This document shows positions 50,307 to 59,063 of a stretch of DNA of 64,000 nt, piece after piece; positions within the stretch are counted from its first letter, which is position 1, and every line of letters begins with the position of its first letter. The stretch spans positions 2,480,001-2,544,000 of the forward strand of contig NZ_CP045929.1 in assembly GCF_009664835.1 (NCBI RefSeq), read 5' to 3'. This stretch comes from Allosaccharopolyspora coralli (GTDB lineage Bacteria; Actinomycetota; Actinomycetes; Mycobacteriales; Pseudonocardiaceae). The position numbers and the translations under genes are program-made. The notes under the pieces are model-generated. The model was given only the letters and a program-made list of their open reading frames with translations. It searched no databases and was not told the DNA's origin.

Positions 50307-50350
50307 CGGTGCGGGGTGCCGGCGACCTGGTTCCGGCACCCCGCTGCAGC

Positions 50351-51496
50351 CTATTCGCGTCGGGGCTCGCTTCGGGACTCCGTGACGATGAGTTCGCGCA
50401 GCTGCTCGACGGCGCGTGTACGGGCGCCGGACAGCTCCGGTTCGGCCACCTGCGCCACCGCGATCGGAACGTGGCGCGGAGCCCGCGAAAATCGATCGGC
50501 GATCGCCCGCACCATCGACGGATCGCTGCCCCACGAACCGCCGAGGACGACCAGCCGGGGGTCGGCCATGGCCACGGCGGCCGACAGCACCCCGCCGACG
50601 GCGCGCGCGAGCACCTCCCGGACCCACGTTCCGGACGCGTCGTCCGTGCGGATCGAGCTCCGCAGCGCCTCGACGTCGATGGCCGTCGATCGTGCGCGCC
50701 GGAGCCCGAGGAGTTCGAACACCTCCGTGAACGGGCTCGCCGTCCCGTCCGGTCCCGCAGTGCACACGTGCGCGATCTCGCCGGCGAGCCCGCCGCTCCC
50801 CCGGCGGACCTCGCCGTCGGTGACCACGGCACAGCCGAGACCTTCGCCCAGGTGCAGATACACGAAGTCGTCCACTCCGGACGCGCCACCTTCGTCGCGT
50901 TCCGCACGCGCCGACCAGTTGACGTCGTTGTCGACAAGGACCGTCTCCCCCACGTACGGGGCGAGCACGGCGACCGGGTCGAGCTCGCCGACGAGGAAAG
51001 GCTCGTCCGGCACGCGCACGAGGCGTCCGGTCTCTCTGTCCACGGGGTCGGCGGCGCTCACCACAGCGCAGCGCAGCCCACCGGGCGCTGCGGCCGCCAG
51101 TTCACCCGCGACTTTCTCGAGCGCCACAGCGGCCACGTCCGGACCGGCCGATCGGTCGAGATCCGCGTGCGTCCGCGCGAGAACTCGACCGAACGCGTCC
51201 ACCGCTTCGGCCGCCACACCGTTCGGGGCGATCCCGGCGACCAGCGCGGCGCCGCAGTCCTCGGCCAACGAGTAGTACGACCCTGCCCGGCCACGTCCGG
51301 TCGTCCGCTCCCCCGTGTCCACCAGCACTCCGGCATCGCTGAGCCGCCGCACACTCTCGGAGATCGTCGGCTTGGACAGGCCCGTCAGTGTGGCGATCTC
51401 ACTTCGGGTCAGCCGCCCGCGGTGCATGATCACGCGGAGGACGTGCTCCTCGGTCAACGAACGCAACAGTCCCAGCGACGGCTTGGTGGACGACAT
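50351..51496 (-). CDS. ROK-family transcriptional repressor
   Basis: A 381-residue protein with an N-terminal winged helix (about 12-65, RSEIATLTGLSKPTISESVRRL) and a ROK sugar-kinase-like domain, in which LVDNDVNWSARAE and LGEGLGCAVV are visible. The zinc cysteine cluster of many ROK kinases is not present, so it is probably a pure regulator. It is divergent from the DUF1479 gene across a long inverted repeat (51505-51576), its likely operator. The effector may be a sugar or another small molecule. Confidence 0.88.
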   Translation of the reverse strand: MSSTKPSLGLLRSLTEEHVLRVIMHRGRLTRSEIATLTGLSKPTISESVRRLSDAGVLVDTGERTTGRGRAGSYYSLAEDCGAALVAGIAPNGVAAEAVDAFGRVLARTHADLDRSAGPDVAAVALEKVAGELAAAAPGGLRCAVVSAADPVDRETGRLVRVPDEPFLVGELDPVAVLAPYVGETVLVDNDVNWSARAERDEGGASGVDDFVYLHLGEGLGCAVVTDGEVRRGSGGLAGEIAHVCTAGPDGTASPFTEVFELLGLRRARSTAIDVEALRSSIRTDDASGTWVREVLARAVGGVLSAAVAMADPRLVVLGGSWGSDPSMVRAIADRFSRAPRHVPIAVAQVAEPELSGARTRAVEQLRELIVTESRSEPRRE

Positions 51497-51504
51497 GGCC
51501 CCAG

Positions 51505-51576
51505 TTTAGTCAGGACTCTTGCCCAAAGTGGGAGGCGCGGCTACCTTGGAACTACTAGTAAGGAGTCCTGACTAAA
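51505..51576. promoter_or_regulatory. Long inverted repeat, likely ROK operator
   Basis: TTTAGTCAGGACTCTT (51505-51520) and AAGGAGTCCTGACTAAA (51560-51576) are near-perfect reverse complements 39 bp apart. The left arm begins 8 bp upstream of the ROK start, and the right arm ends 10 bp before the DUF1479 start, partly covering its ribosome-binding site (AAAGGAG). Binding at both arms would shut both genes. Confidence 0.85.
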
Positions 51577-51586
51577 GGAGTTCGGC

Positions 51587-52882
51587 GTGACCACCGCACC
51601 GCACCGACCGCCCACCGCGCCCGAGCTGCCGCACTGGGAAACGATGCCCCACGACCTGTCGGCAGCCATCCGGGAGATCAAACCCGCCCTGCGCGCCCGC
51701 ATCGAGTCGTCGGGACGGACCGTCGACGAAGTCTTCGCCGTGGTCGAGCGTCGGATCGCCGCCCGCATCGCCGAGATCAAGGCCGATCGGGAGAGAGGCG
51801 ACAGCGTCTGGCCGATCATCGACTACTCGGACATCGCCAACGACACCGTCGGCGCCGACCAGCTCGACAAGGTCACCCGGCGCGGATGTCTCATCGTCCG
51901 GGGACACTTCGACCGCGAACAAGCGGAGTCCTGGGACGCCGACATCGTCGACTACGTCGAACGCAACGAGTTCTTCGAGAACTACACAGGTCCGATCGAC
52001 GACTTCTTCGGCACCGTCGGCTCGAAACCCGAGATCTACCCGATCTACTGGTCCCCGGCCCAGATGCAGGCGCGCCAGAGCGACCGCATGGCGCGCGTGC
52101 AGTCGTTCCTCAACTCCTTCTGGAACCACCAGTCCGACGGCGTGCAGTGGTTCGACCCGGACCGCGACGCCCTCTACCCGGACCGCATCCGCCGTCGCCC
52201 CCCGGGCGCCGACTCGGCCGGACTCGGCACGCACTGCGACCCGGGCAACCTCGACCTGTGGATGACGCAGGGGTACCAACAGGCGTTCCGCCACCTCTTC
52301 GACGGCACGATCGAGCAGTACGACCCCTGGGACGCCGCGCACCGCACGGACGGCAACCAGTACCCCGGCGACACCATGTGCTCGGCGTTCCGCACCTTCC
52401 AGGGCTGGACCGCACTGTCCGACATGGATCACGACCAGGGTGTTCTGCACACGGTCCCGATCCCCGAGGCGATGGCGTTCCTGATGCTGCGCCCACTGCT
52501 CTCGGACGTGCCCGACGACGAGATGTGCGGGGTGACCACCAATCAGGTCTTCCCGGCCGACCACAAGTGGCACTCGGAGCTACTCGAGGCGCTCACCGGC
52601 ATTCCGGACGTCAAGGCAGGCGACTCCGTGTGGTGGCACTGCGACATGATCCACAGCGTCGCGCCGGTCGCCGAACAGAAGGGCTGGGGCAACGTCATGT
52701 ACATTCCGGCCGCCCCGTGGTGCCCGCGTAACGAGAACTACGCCGCCAGCGTCCGCGAAGCATTCCTTGCCGGGAACAGCCCGAGTGATTTTCCGGCCGA
52801 GCACTACGAGCGGAACTGGAACGGCCGGTTCACGGTCGACCAGCTCAACGAGACCGGCCGACGCGGCCTCGGCTTCGAGTGA
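51587..52882 (+). CDS. DUF1479 protein (YbiU-like), probable Fe(II)/2-oxoglutarate oxygenase
   Basis: A 431-residue protein of the DUF1479/YbiU family. The putative iron ligands are visible as the HxD pair in GTHCDPGNLDLW and a distal histidine in SVWWHCDMIHSV. The central part has the long conserved block SFLNSFWNHQSD. The start is GTG behind AAAGGAG. The substrate is unknown. The divergent ROK repressor suggests induction by a sugar-like or related compound. Confidence 0.85.
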   Translation: MTTAPHRPPTAPELPHWETMPHDLSAAIREIKPALRARIESSGRTVDEVFAVVERRIAARIAEIKADRERGDSVWPIIDYSDIANDTVGADQLDKVTRRGCLIVRGHFDREQAESWDADIVDYVERNEFFENYTGPIDDFFGTVGSKPEIYPIYWSPAQMQARQSDRMARVQSFLNSFWNHQSDGVQWFDPDRDALYPDRIRRRPPGADSAGLGTHCDPGNLDLWMTQGYQQAFRHLFDGTIEQYDPWDAAHRTDGNQYPGDTMCSAFRTFQGWTALSDMDHDQGVLHTVPIPEAMAFLMLRPLLSDVPDDEMCGVTTNQVFPADHKWHSELLEALTGIPDVKAGDSVWWHCDMIHSVAPVAEQKGWGNVMYIPAAPWCPRNENYAASVREAFLAGNSPSDFPAEHYERNWNGRFTVDQLNETGRRGLGFE

Positions 52883-52899
52883 CGGAGACCCCCAGCCCT

Positions 52900-52943
52900 C
52901 ACGGTGACAGGGTCCTCTGGCGCCGAAGGGGCCTGTCACCGTG
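52900..52943. terminator. Bidirectional hairpin between convergent genes
   Basis: Twelve-base perfect arms CACGGTGACAGG (52900-52911) and CCTGTCACCGTG (52932-52943) sit between the DUF1479 stop (52882) and the convergent SRPBCC stop (52974). There is no U-tract, but position and strength suggest a shared terminator. Confidence 0.7.
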
Positions 52944-52973
52944 GCGGAGTCAGCCGGTCACGGGACTCTGGCG

Positions 52974-53498
52974 CTACTCAGGTGATCGCGCAGAGCCCAA
53001 CAGTGCGCTCATTCGATTCTGCCGGTGAGTGAAGAGCTGTTGTAGTTCGCGCCGCATCAGCACCGAGTCGACCCACCGTCCCCAGCCGGTCGCGAACTCC
53101 ACCTGGTCTCGGTACCGCGTGCCGTCCGCATGCGGCTCGCAGACATGAGTATGCCGGAAATAGCGGAACAGCCCCCTGGTTTGCAGGTCGACGAACCGAT
53201 GTGGACGGTCCATCTCTTCCAGATACGCCACCCACCGGACGGGGAACACGTGCTTGAACCGGACTCTGAACGCGATAGCCATCTTCGCTTCGAGCTGCGC
53301 GGACGAGTAGCCGATCACGTCCACCCGGTACGGCATGATGAAGCTGTAGCCGTCGACACTGAGGCAGAAGTCGAAGACCTCCTCGGGTGATGCGGCCAGC
53401 ACCACCTCGCGTCGCACAGTCGTGGTGTGCTCGGGACGTTCGTGGACCTTCCTCCCGCTGAGTAGCCCACGCTCCTGGTGGTACGAACTCGTCGTCAC
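52974..53498 (-). CDS. SRPBCC-fold protein (polyketide cyclase/ligand-binding type)
   Basis: A 174-residue protein. After a 25-residue polar leader it shows the SRPBCC pattern: RREVVLAASPEEVFDFCLSVDGYSFIMPY, then FRHTHVCEPHADGTRYRDQVEF and a long C-terminal helix with RRELQQLFTHRQNR. Such proteins bind hydrophobic ligands, and some act as aromatases or cyclases. The start is GTG (VTTSSYHQ) behind GGGGAG. It follows the orphan ketosynthase on the same strand with a 261-bp gap, in which I see nothing. Confidence 0.8.
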   Translation of the reverse strand: MTTSSYHQERGLLSGRKVHERPEHTTTVRREVVLAASPEEVFDFCLSVDGYSFIMPYRVDVIGYSSAQLEAKMAIAFRVRFKHVFPVRWVAYLEEMDRPHRFVDLQTRGLFRYFRHTHVCEPHADGTRYRDQVEFATGWGRWVDSVLMRRELQQLFTHRQNRMSALLGSARSPE

Positions 53499-53759
53499 GG
53501 CACGTCTCCCCCGCAGTCGGCGCACGGATGAACGCAGGACGCGATCATGGCCACGATCGTGCTCACGATCCGGTGACGTCGTGGCAAGACCGCGGATCAC
53601 CCGGAGCTGTCGCGGTCCTCCCATCACATGGTGTGCACCGCGCCCTGCGCAGTTCGGGATGCGTCTGTCACTCGGATCGCGTATCCCGACGACACTGCCT
53701 CAGTCGGCGACCCCAAGAGGCCGCCATCTCCGTGTCGCCGGGTCGCTGCGGCACCAGGT

Positions 53760-54923
53760 TCAGTCGGCTGACGAGAGCAGGACGACCGAGTTGTGCCCGC
53801 CCATGCCAAGGGAGGACTTGACGGTGACTCCCCGGCGGACCGATGTGGGGCCGTCGAGCAGCCGCGCATGGCCCTGCGCCACCTTCGGTGCGGCAGGCAC
53901 GACGCCGCGGTCGTAGCCGAGCGCCGTCGCGGCGATCTCCACCGCCGACGCCGCACCCTGGCAATGGCCGACGAGCGGCTTCACCGAGTACAGCTCCGCG
54001 TCGGCCGGGAACAGAGTGTCGAACACGCCTGCTTCGGCCTTGTCACACTGTTGGGTGCCCGGCCCGTGGGCGTTGAGGTAGCGGAGGTCGGAGCTCTCCA
54101 CGCCGGAGTTCTCGAACGCCTCTTCGAAACACCGGGTGACCTCGGTCAGCGCCGGGTCGATCGAGGTGACGTGGTGCGCGTCGTGCGACATCGCGCCCCC
54201 GAGCAGGTTCGCGTACGGTGTACCGCCCCCACGCGACAAGACCATGGCCACCGACGCTTCTCCGGCGGGGAATCCACGGCTGCCCTCCTGGAACGGCCGG
54301 CACACGTCGAGGGGTTCCGCATCGGTGACGGCGACTCCGAGACGCTCGAAGTGCAGGACGTTCTCCCTGGTCGCGGACAGGTCGGTGGCGACGAAGACGA
54401 CGTCCTCGACGATGCCGGCGTCCAGCCACGCCTTCGCGGTGAGCAGACCGGCGTTGCCCGAGGCGCACATCGCCGAGACGTTCATCGCGGGCCCGTGGAA
54501 ACCGAACTCCTTCATCAGCGTCGACGTGGGCGTCGACGGCATGAGCGGCAGGTAGTCGCGTGCCGCACGGTTGCCCTGGTGCTGGAGGTAGAAGTCCCGC
54601 CACAGCTCCACCTCGCCGAGCACGACGGCATGGAGCAGGCCGACCCGCCGACCCTCGCGCCAACCGCGTGCGCGTGCGTCGGTCACGGCCTCACGGACGG
54701 CGCCGCGCATGGCGCGGGAGAACCTGCTGGGACCGTCGATCTCGTCGCCGCCGGCAGGCACGTTGGCGACCCAGGCGGCCCGGTCGCCGTCCTCACCGTG
54801 GCCGTCGACGAGGGAGGCGGCGTGCTTGCCTGCGGTCATTCCCTTCCAGAACGGCTCGACCCCCCATCCGTAGCCGGTCACGGCACCAAGACCACGAATA
54901 CCTAAATGGGTTTCCATCATCAT
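53760..54923 (-). CDS. Stand-alone beta-ketoacyl synthase
   Basis: A 387-residue condensing enzyme of the FabF/KAS II type. The Cys-His-His triad is intact: AMCASGNAG (Cys153), NAHGPGT near 295 and KPLVGHCQGA near 330. There is no acyl carrier protein, ketoreductase or acyltransferase nearby, so it is not part of a visible polyketide or fatty-acid cluster. Three consecutive ATG codons stand at the start; AAAGG best fits the third (54917). Confidence 0.85.
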   Translation of the reverse strand: MMMETHLGIRGLGAVTGYGWGVEPFWKGMTAGKHAASLVDGHGEDGDRAAWVANVPAGGDEIDGPSRFSRAMRGAVREAVTDARARGWREGRRVGLLHAVVLGEVELWRDFYLQHQGNRAARDYLPLMPSTPTSTLMKEFGFHGPAMNVSAMCASGNAGLLTAKAWLDAGIVEDVVFVATDLSATRENVLHFERLGVAVTDAEPLDVCRPFQEGSRGFPAGEASVAMVLSRGGGTPYANLLGGAMSHDAHHVTSIDPALTEVTRCFEEAFENSGVESSDLRYLNAHGPGTQQCDKAEAGVFDTLFPADAELYSVKPLVGHCQGAASAVEIAATALGYDRGVVPAAPKVAQGHARLLDGPTSVRRGVTVKSSLGMGGHNSVVLLSSAD

Positions 54924-55090
54924 CCTTTCTCTGCGATCTCGACTTCGCGGGAAACCGAGAGGCGACGGGAAAACGGTGTTGTCACACGCTCGGGGGTAAC
55001 CCTGACCCCATCGCGGCTGTCCGTTCGTGTCCGGAACGAAGACGCTGGATACTCCGGTGCGCAGAACTTCTGCCGTCGAAGCGGGAGACC

Positions 55091-57865
55091 ATGGCGGACG
55101 TCCCGGACACCGGCCGCGGGGCCGATCGATATCGGGTTCAACCCGAGCTCGTGGATATCGCGTTGTCTTTGCACGATGTCGTCGTCTGGTCCTACGACCT
55201 GGCCGGCACCGAACTCCGCTTCTCGCCCGGGATGGACGCGCTGCTAGGTCTGGCCGGCGCCACGGACGAGTACGTCCGCGACCGGGTGTCGTCGCTGCTC
55301 ACGCCCCTCACGCAGGCCGCGCACACGGCCCCGGTCTGGGACGATCTCGAGCTCGACGAGTGGTACGAGCGCGACGACGGCGACCGGCGCCTGCTCCGCT
55401 TCCGTGCTCGCAAATACGCGTCGGGCACCGAAGGCGGATTGGTCGGAGTCGCCACCGACATCACTCGGACGGCTGAAGATCAGCAATCCCTGCGGGACCT
55501 GGCCGACCGTTACCGTCTGCTTGTCGAGCTTAGCCCAGACGCCATCTGTGTTCACCAAGATGGGGTGGTTGTTTATGTGAATCCCGCTACCGTACGTATG
55601 GGTGGATTGGCTTCCAGCTCACAGATCATCGGCCGCCCGATCACCGACTTCGTCGCCGCCGAATCGCTCGACGAGATGTACGAACGGTTGGCCAGCCTCA
55701 CCGCTCCGGGGACGGCGTCCGAACCCGCTCAGGCACGCATCGGCACCCGTGAAGGGGACATGTTGCTCGTCGAGGCGGTCTCCGTCCGGACCAGCTGGGA
55801 AGGGCGCCCTGCCTATCAAGTGATCATGCGGGACATCACGGCCCAGAAGGAGGCCGAGGCGGCTCTGCACAACCGCGCGGCACTCGTGCAGCACGTCAGC
55901 AACGCGGTCATCGCCACCACCGCCGAAGGTGTGGTCACCAGTTGGAACCCCGCAGCCGAGACCATCTACGGCCGCACGGCCGACGCTGTGGTCGGCGAGC
56001 CCATCAGCAGGGTCGTCGGAGCCGAACTCGACCCCGCGAGGGTCCTCCAGCACGGAGTGACCGACGCCGTCCATCGGCACGCCGACGGCAGCGCCCTCAC
56101 GATCCGTGTCTCGGTCGCCTCGATGGACAGCGGGTTCGTCCTCGTATGCGCCGACGAGACCGCTCGCAGACGCGCCGAGCAGCACTACGCCACCGTCATC
56201 ACGGCCCTCAACGACGGTGTCGTCGTGGTCGACCCGCGCGGCGTCATCGCGACAGCGAATCCCGCCGCCGCGCGCATCCTCGGAACCACACAGGCGGAAC
56301 TCACCGGCTCCCGCGCCGGTTCCTGGACGTTCCACGACGAACAGGGCGCCCCGGTCGAGGGGGACCCGGTGACGTGGACGCAACGTTCCGGTTCCCAGCG
56401 CAACTCGCTCGTGCTGAGCACCCGCCGTCCCGACGGCACCGAAGTGTGGCTGGCGATGGCGACCCGCGCGCTCGACCACGGGGGCAGTGCACCGTACGCC
56501 GTACTGGTCTCCTTCACCGACGTCACCGAGTCGCGCGCCATCCGGGCGCAACTCGAACGGGCCGCCACCCAGGACCCACTGACGACGCTCGCGAACCGGA
56601 CCGAGATTCTCAAGTTCATCACCGAGTCCGTGCACGGCGACTCCGCGGCGGCGACGACCGGTGTCCTGTTCGTGGACCTGGACAAGTTCAAGGTCATCAA
56701 CGACTCTCTCGGCCACGCGGTCGGTGACGAGGTGCTCCGGGTGATCGGGCAACGGTTTCTGCGGCAGGCACGGCCGCGCGACGTCGTCGGGCGGCTCGGA
56801 GGCGACGAGTTCGTGGTCATCACGCGCGACGACCCGACCCCGGAAGCGCTCGTCGAGATCGCGGACCGCCTCCGGGCCGATCTCACACAGCCGATCGCCT
56901 TACAGCACCGCCAGCTGCGGGTGGACGCCAGCGTGGGCGTCGTGCTCGTCCACCGCCGCGACCCGCGTCTCGCGGAGGACATTCTGCGCGACGCCGACGT
57001 CGCCATGTATCAGGCCAAGGTACTCGGCGGCAGACGATGCGCGATCTTCGACGTCGACCTCCGGCGACGGATGCAACGCCAGCTCGATCTGGAGCAGGAG
57101 CTGCGCGGCGCGGCCGACGCGGGCCTGCTGCACGCGGTGTACCAGCCGATCATCGACATTCCGACCGGTGAGATCGTGGCCGTCGAAGCTCTGTTGCGGT
57201 GGAATCACCCAGAGTTCGGAAAGGTCTCCCCCGCCGAGTTCATTCCCATCGCGGAGGAAAGCGGACTCATCAACGACATCGGCGCCCGCGCCCTGCGCAC
57301 CGTGAGCCGGGAATTCATGGAGCATCTCCCGACGTCCGGGTGGCGCCTCAACGTCAACCTTTCGGCGCGCCAGCTCGACGACGCGCACCTCCCCGACATC
57401 GTTCGGGATGCCGTCAGCTCCTCGGGCCTTCCCGCCTCGCGGTTGTGCCTGGAGATCACGGAAAGTGCGCTGATGCAGGATCTGCACAACGCCGGTGACG
57501 TGCTCGCGAAGCTGCGCGAACCGGGCGTCTCCCTGGCCATCGACGACTTCGGGACCGGGTACTCGTCTCTGGCGCAACTGCACCGGATGCCGACGGACTC
57601 GCTCAAGATCGACCGGTCGTTCGTCCTCGACATCGGCAAGACCACCGACACCGACATCATCGTCTCCAGCATTATCGCGATGGCGCACACCCTGAATCTG
57701 GCCGTCGTCGCCGAAGGCGTCGAGACCGAGGAACAGTTGACCATGCTGCGCGACCTCGGCTGCGACCAGGCGCAGGGGTTTCTGCTCGGCAAGCCGGTGC
57801 CGATCGATGCCCTCGAGGGCGAGATCGCGAGATGCCGTCAGCAGCGCTACGCCGACGGTCATTGA
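55091..57865 (+). CDS. PAS-PAS-PAS-PAS-GGDEF-EAL bifunctional c-di-GMP enzyme
   Basis: A 924-residue sensor. Four PAS-like segments (about 20-125, 140-255, 265-365, 370-490) are followed by a GGDEF domain (about 500-655) and an EAL domain (about 670-915). The cyclase site reads RLGGDEF, with the product-inhibition I-site RPRD exactly five residues upstream. The phosphodiesterase motifs EALLRW, NLSARQL, EITES, DDFGTGYSS, LKIDRSF and AEGVET are all present, so both activities may work. No transmembrane helices are seen, so it is probably cytosolic. The ATG (MADVPD) follows GGGAG. Confidence 0.93.
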   Translation: MADVPDTGRGADRYRVQPELVDIALSLHDVVVWSYDLAGTELRFSPGMDALLGLAGATDEYVRDRVSSLLTPLTQAAHTAPVWDDLELDEWYERDDGDRRLLRFRARKYASGTEGGLVGVATDITRTAEDQQSLRDLADRYRLLVELSPDAICVHQDGVVVYVNPATVRMGGLASSSQIIGRPITDFVAAESLDEMYERLASLTAPGTASEPAQARIGTREGDMLLVEAVSVRTSWEGRPAYQVIMRDITAQKEAEAALHNRAALVQHVSNAVIATTAEGVVTSWNPAAETIYGRTADAVVGEPISRVVGAELDPARVLQHGVTDAVHRHADGSALTIRVSVASMDSGFVLVCADETARRRAEQHYATVITALNDGVVVVDPRGVIATANPAAARILGTTQAELTGSRAGSWTFHDEQGAPVEGDPVTWTQRSGSQRNSLVLSTRRPDGTEVWLAMATRALDHGGSAPYAVLVSFTDVTESRAIRAQLERAATQDPLTTLANRTEILKFITESVHGDSAAATTGVLFVDLDKFKVINDSLGHAVGDEVLRVIGQRFLRQARPRDVVGRLGGDEFVVITRDDPTPEALVEIADRLRADLTQPIALQHRQLRVDASVGVVLVHRRDPRLAEDILRDADVAMYQAKVLGGRRCAIFDVDLRRRMQRQLDLEQELRGAADAGLLHAVYQPIIDIPTGEIVAVEALLRWNHPEFGKVSPAEFIPIAEESGLINDIGARALRTVSREFMEHLPTSGWRLNVNLSARQLDDAHLPDIVRDAVSSSGLPASRLCLEITESALMQDLHNAGDVLAKLREPGVSLAIDDFGTGYSSLAQLHRMPTDSLKIDRSFVLDIGKTTDTDIIVSSIIAMAHTLNLAVVAEGVETEEQLTMLRDLGCDQAQGFLLGKPVPIDALEGEIARCRQQRYADGH

Positions 57866-57946
57866 CCAGCGGGCTCCCGCGCGCAACCAGCTGCGAGGTG
57901 AGGTTCCGCGACGGAACCACCAACACAGATCAATCCGCGCACCCGC

Positions 57947-58933
57947 TTACCGTGCGGCGGGCGCTCTGCCTACGAACTGCATCGCACGGTACGGCCAGTT
58001 CGTCTCGGTGTTCCACTGGCTCACCACCAGATGCAGATCGTCCACAGTGGACCCAGGAACGATGTAGCCGCCGTAGAGCTGCGCCACTCGCCCTCGCTCG
58101 TGGTTCTCAGCTGCCCACGACGTCCCGCCCAGTGCGGTGGCGCGCGGCGCCTCGTAGAGGTTCGCGGTCGGCACGTCCAGGTTCATCACGTCGATCCGGT
58201 AGTTCCCGGCGTCGAAGAACGACAACAGCCACCTGCCTCCGATCGGACGCAGACACAATTCGCCGTACGCACCGGTGAGCGCCACGGTCGGCGGGTTGCC
58301 CCACGCCCAGGCCCCGTCCCGGAAACCCCACCCTTCCCACGCTGTCGGATCGGCAAGACGCCGCGCGGGCACACGATGCAGCATCAGGCCTTGGTCGCGG
58401 CGGAACCCGGTGGTGAACGCATACACCCAGCCGTCGTCGCCGAGCCCCCACGTCAGCATCTGGAACAGCCCTCCGTGCAGGTCTCCCGGCCACGTCGTGC
58501 CGGTGTGCTGCCAGGACTCACCGTTGTCGGTGGACCGATGGAGCTCGGTCCAATGCACGTTGCCGATTCCTTCGCACACCATCACGTGCAGGTACATGTC
58601 GTCGCCGATGGTGATCAGGTCGGTCGGGATCACGGTACTCACCCGGCGACCGTGAATGATCGAGTCGTGGTGGTACGGCAACGCCTGTTCCGCGTAGGCC
58701 TTCCCGCCGAGCGAACCGGTCCAGCCGATCCCCGCCGTGGCGGTCGAGGGGTCCGCGAACAGCACGACCGGCGAGCGCCAGCCCGGCCCGCCGATCCCGG
58801 CGCGTTCGAAGGTGTCGCCGAAGACCGACACCAGACGTCCGTCCGGCGCTGGGGCCATCACACCCAGATCGGTGCCCCCGACTCCGAACCGGTCGGTGAT
58901 CCCCGGACCTGTGAGATCCTTTACCTTACGCAC
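57947..58933 (-). CDS. DUF4185 domain protein
   Basis: A 328-residue protein with the repeating pattern of a five-bladed propeller-like DUF4185 domain (GGTDLGVMAPAPDGRLVSVFGDTF near 25, HRSTDNGESWQHTG near 150, GAWAWGNPPTVALTG near 225, LYGGYIVPGSTVDDLHLVVSQW near the end). Related proteins are sialidase- or arabinanase-like; an enzyme acting on glycans is possible. No signal peptide is seen with the chosen GTG (VRKVKDLTG). An upstream ATG at 59011 lies inside a repeat copy and is rejected. Confidence 0.75.
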   Translation of the reverse strand: MRKVKDLTGPGITDRFGVGGTDLGVMAPAPDGRLVSVFGDTFERAGIGGPGWRSPVVLFADPSTATAGIGWTGSLGGKAYAEQALPYHHDSIIHGRRVSTVIPTDLITIGDDMYLHVMVCEGIGNVHWTELHRSTDNGESWQHTGTTWPGDLHGGLFQMLTWGLGDDGWVYAFTTGFRRDQGLMLHRVPARRLADPTAWEGWGFRDGAWAWGNPPTVALTGAYGELCLRPIGGRWLLSFFDAGNYRIDVMNLDVPTANLYEAPRATALGGTSWAAENHERGRVAQLYGGYIVPGSTVDDLHLVVSQWNTETNWPYRAMQFVGRAPAAR

Positions 58934-58939
58934 CGACGC

Positions 58940-59045
58940 GCACTCCTTCCCCAGGCGAGAAACCAGTTCCCAACACCGCGAAGCGCGAACTGGGCGACGG
59001 TGCTGGTCCACCTATCCAAGTTCCAAGATTGCCTCTTATCACGGC
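58940..59045 (-). repeat. MITE-like dispersed repeat, half copy
   Basis: On the minus strand this reads GAGGCAATCTTGGAACTTGG, GGTGGACCAGCACCG, CGCCCAGTTCGCGCTTCG and GTGTTGGGAAC, clearly homologous to copies at 146 and 60530. It contains only the GTGGAAC half of the element. It lies between the DUF4185 and thioesterase genes. Confidence 0.7.
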
Positions 59046-59063
59046 ACGTTACCGACCGCGAGG

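Noticed and set aside
49913-51571. A 552-residue plus-strand frame over the MaoC and ROK genes
   Set aside because: It overlaps two well-supported genes in other frames and shows only Arg/Ala-rich sequence.
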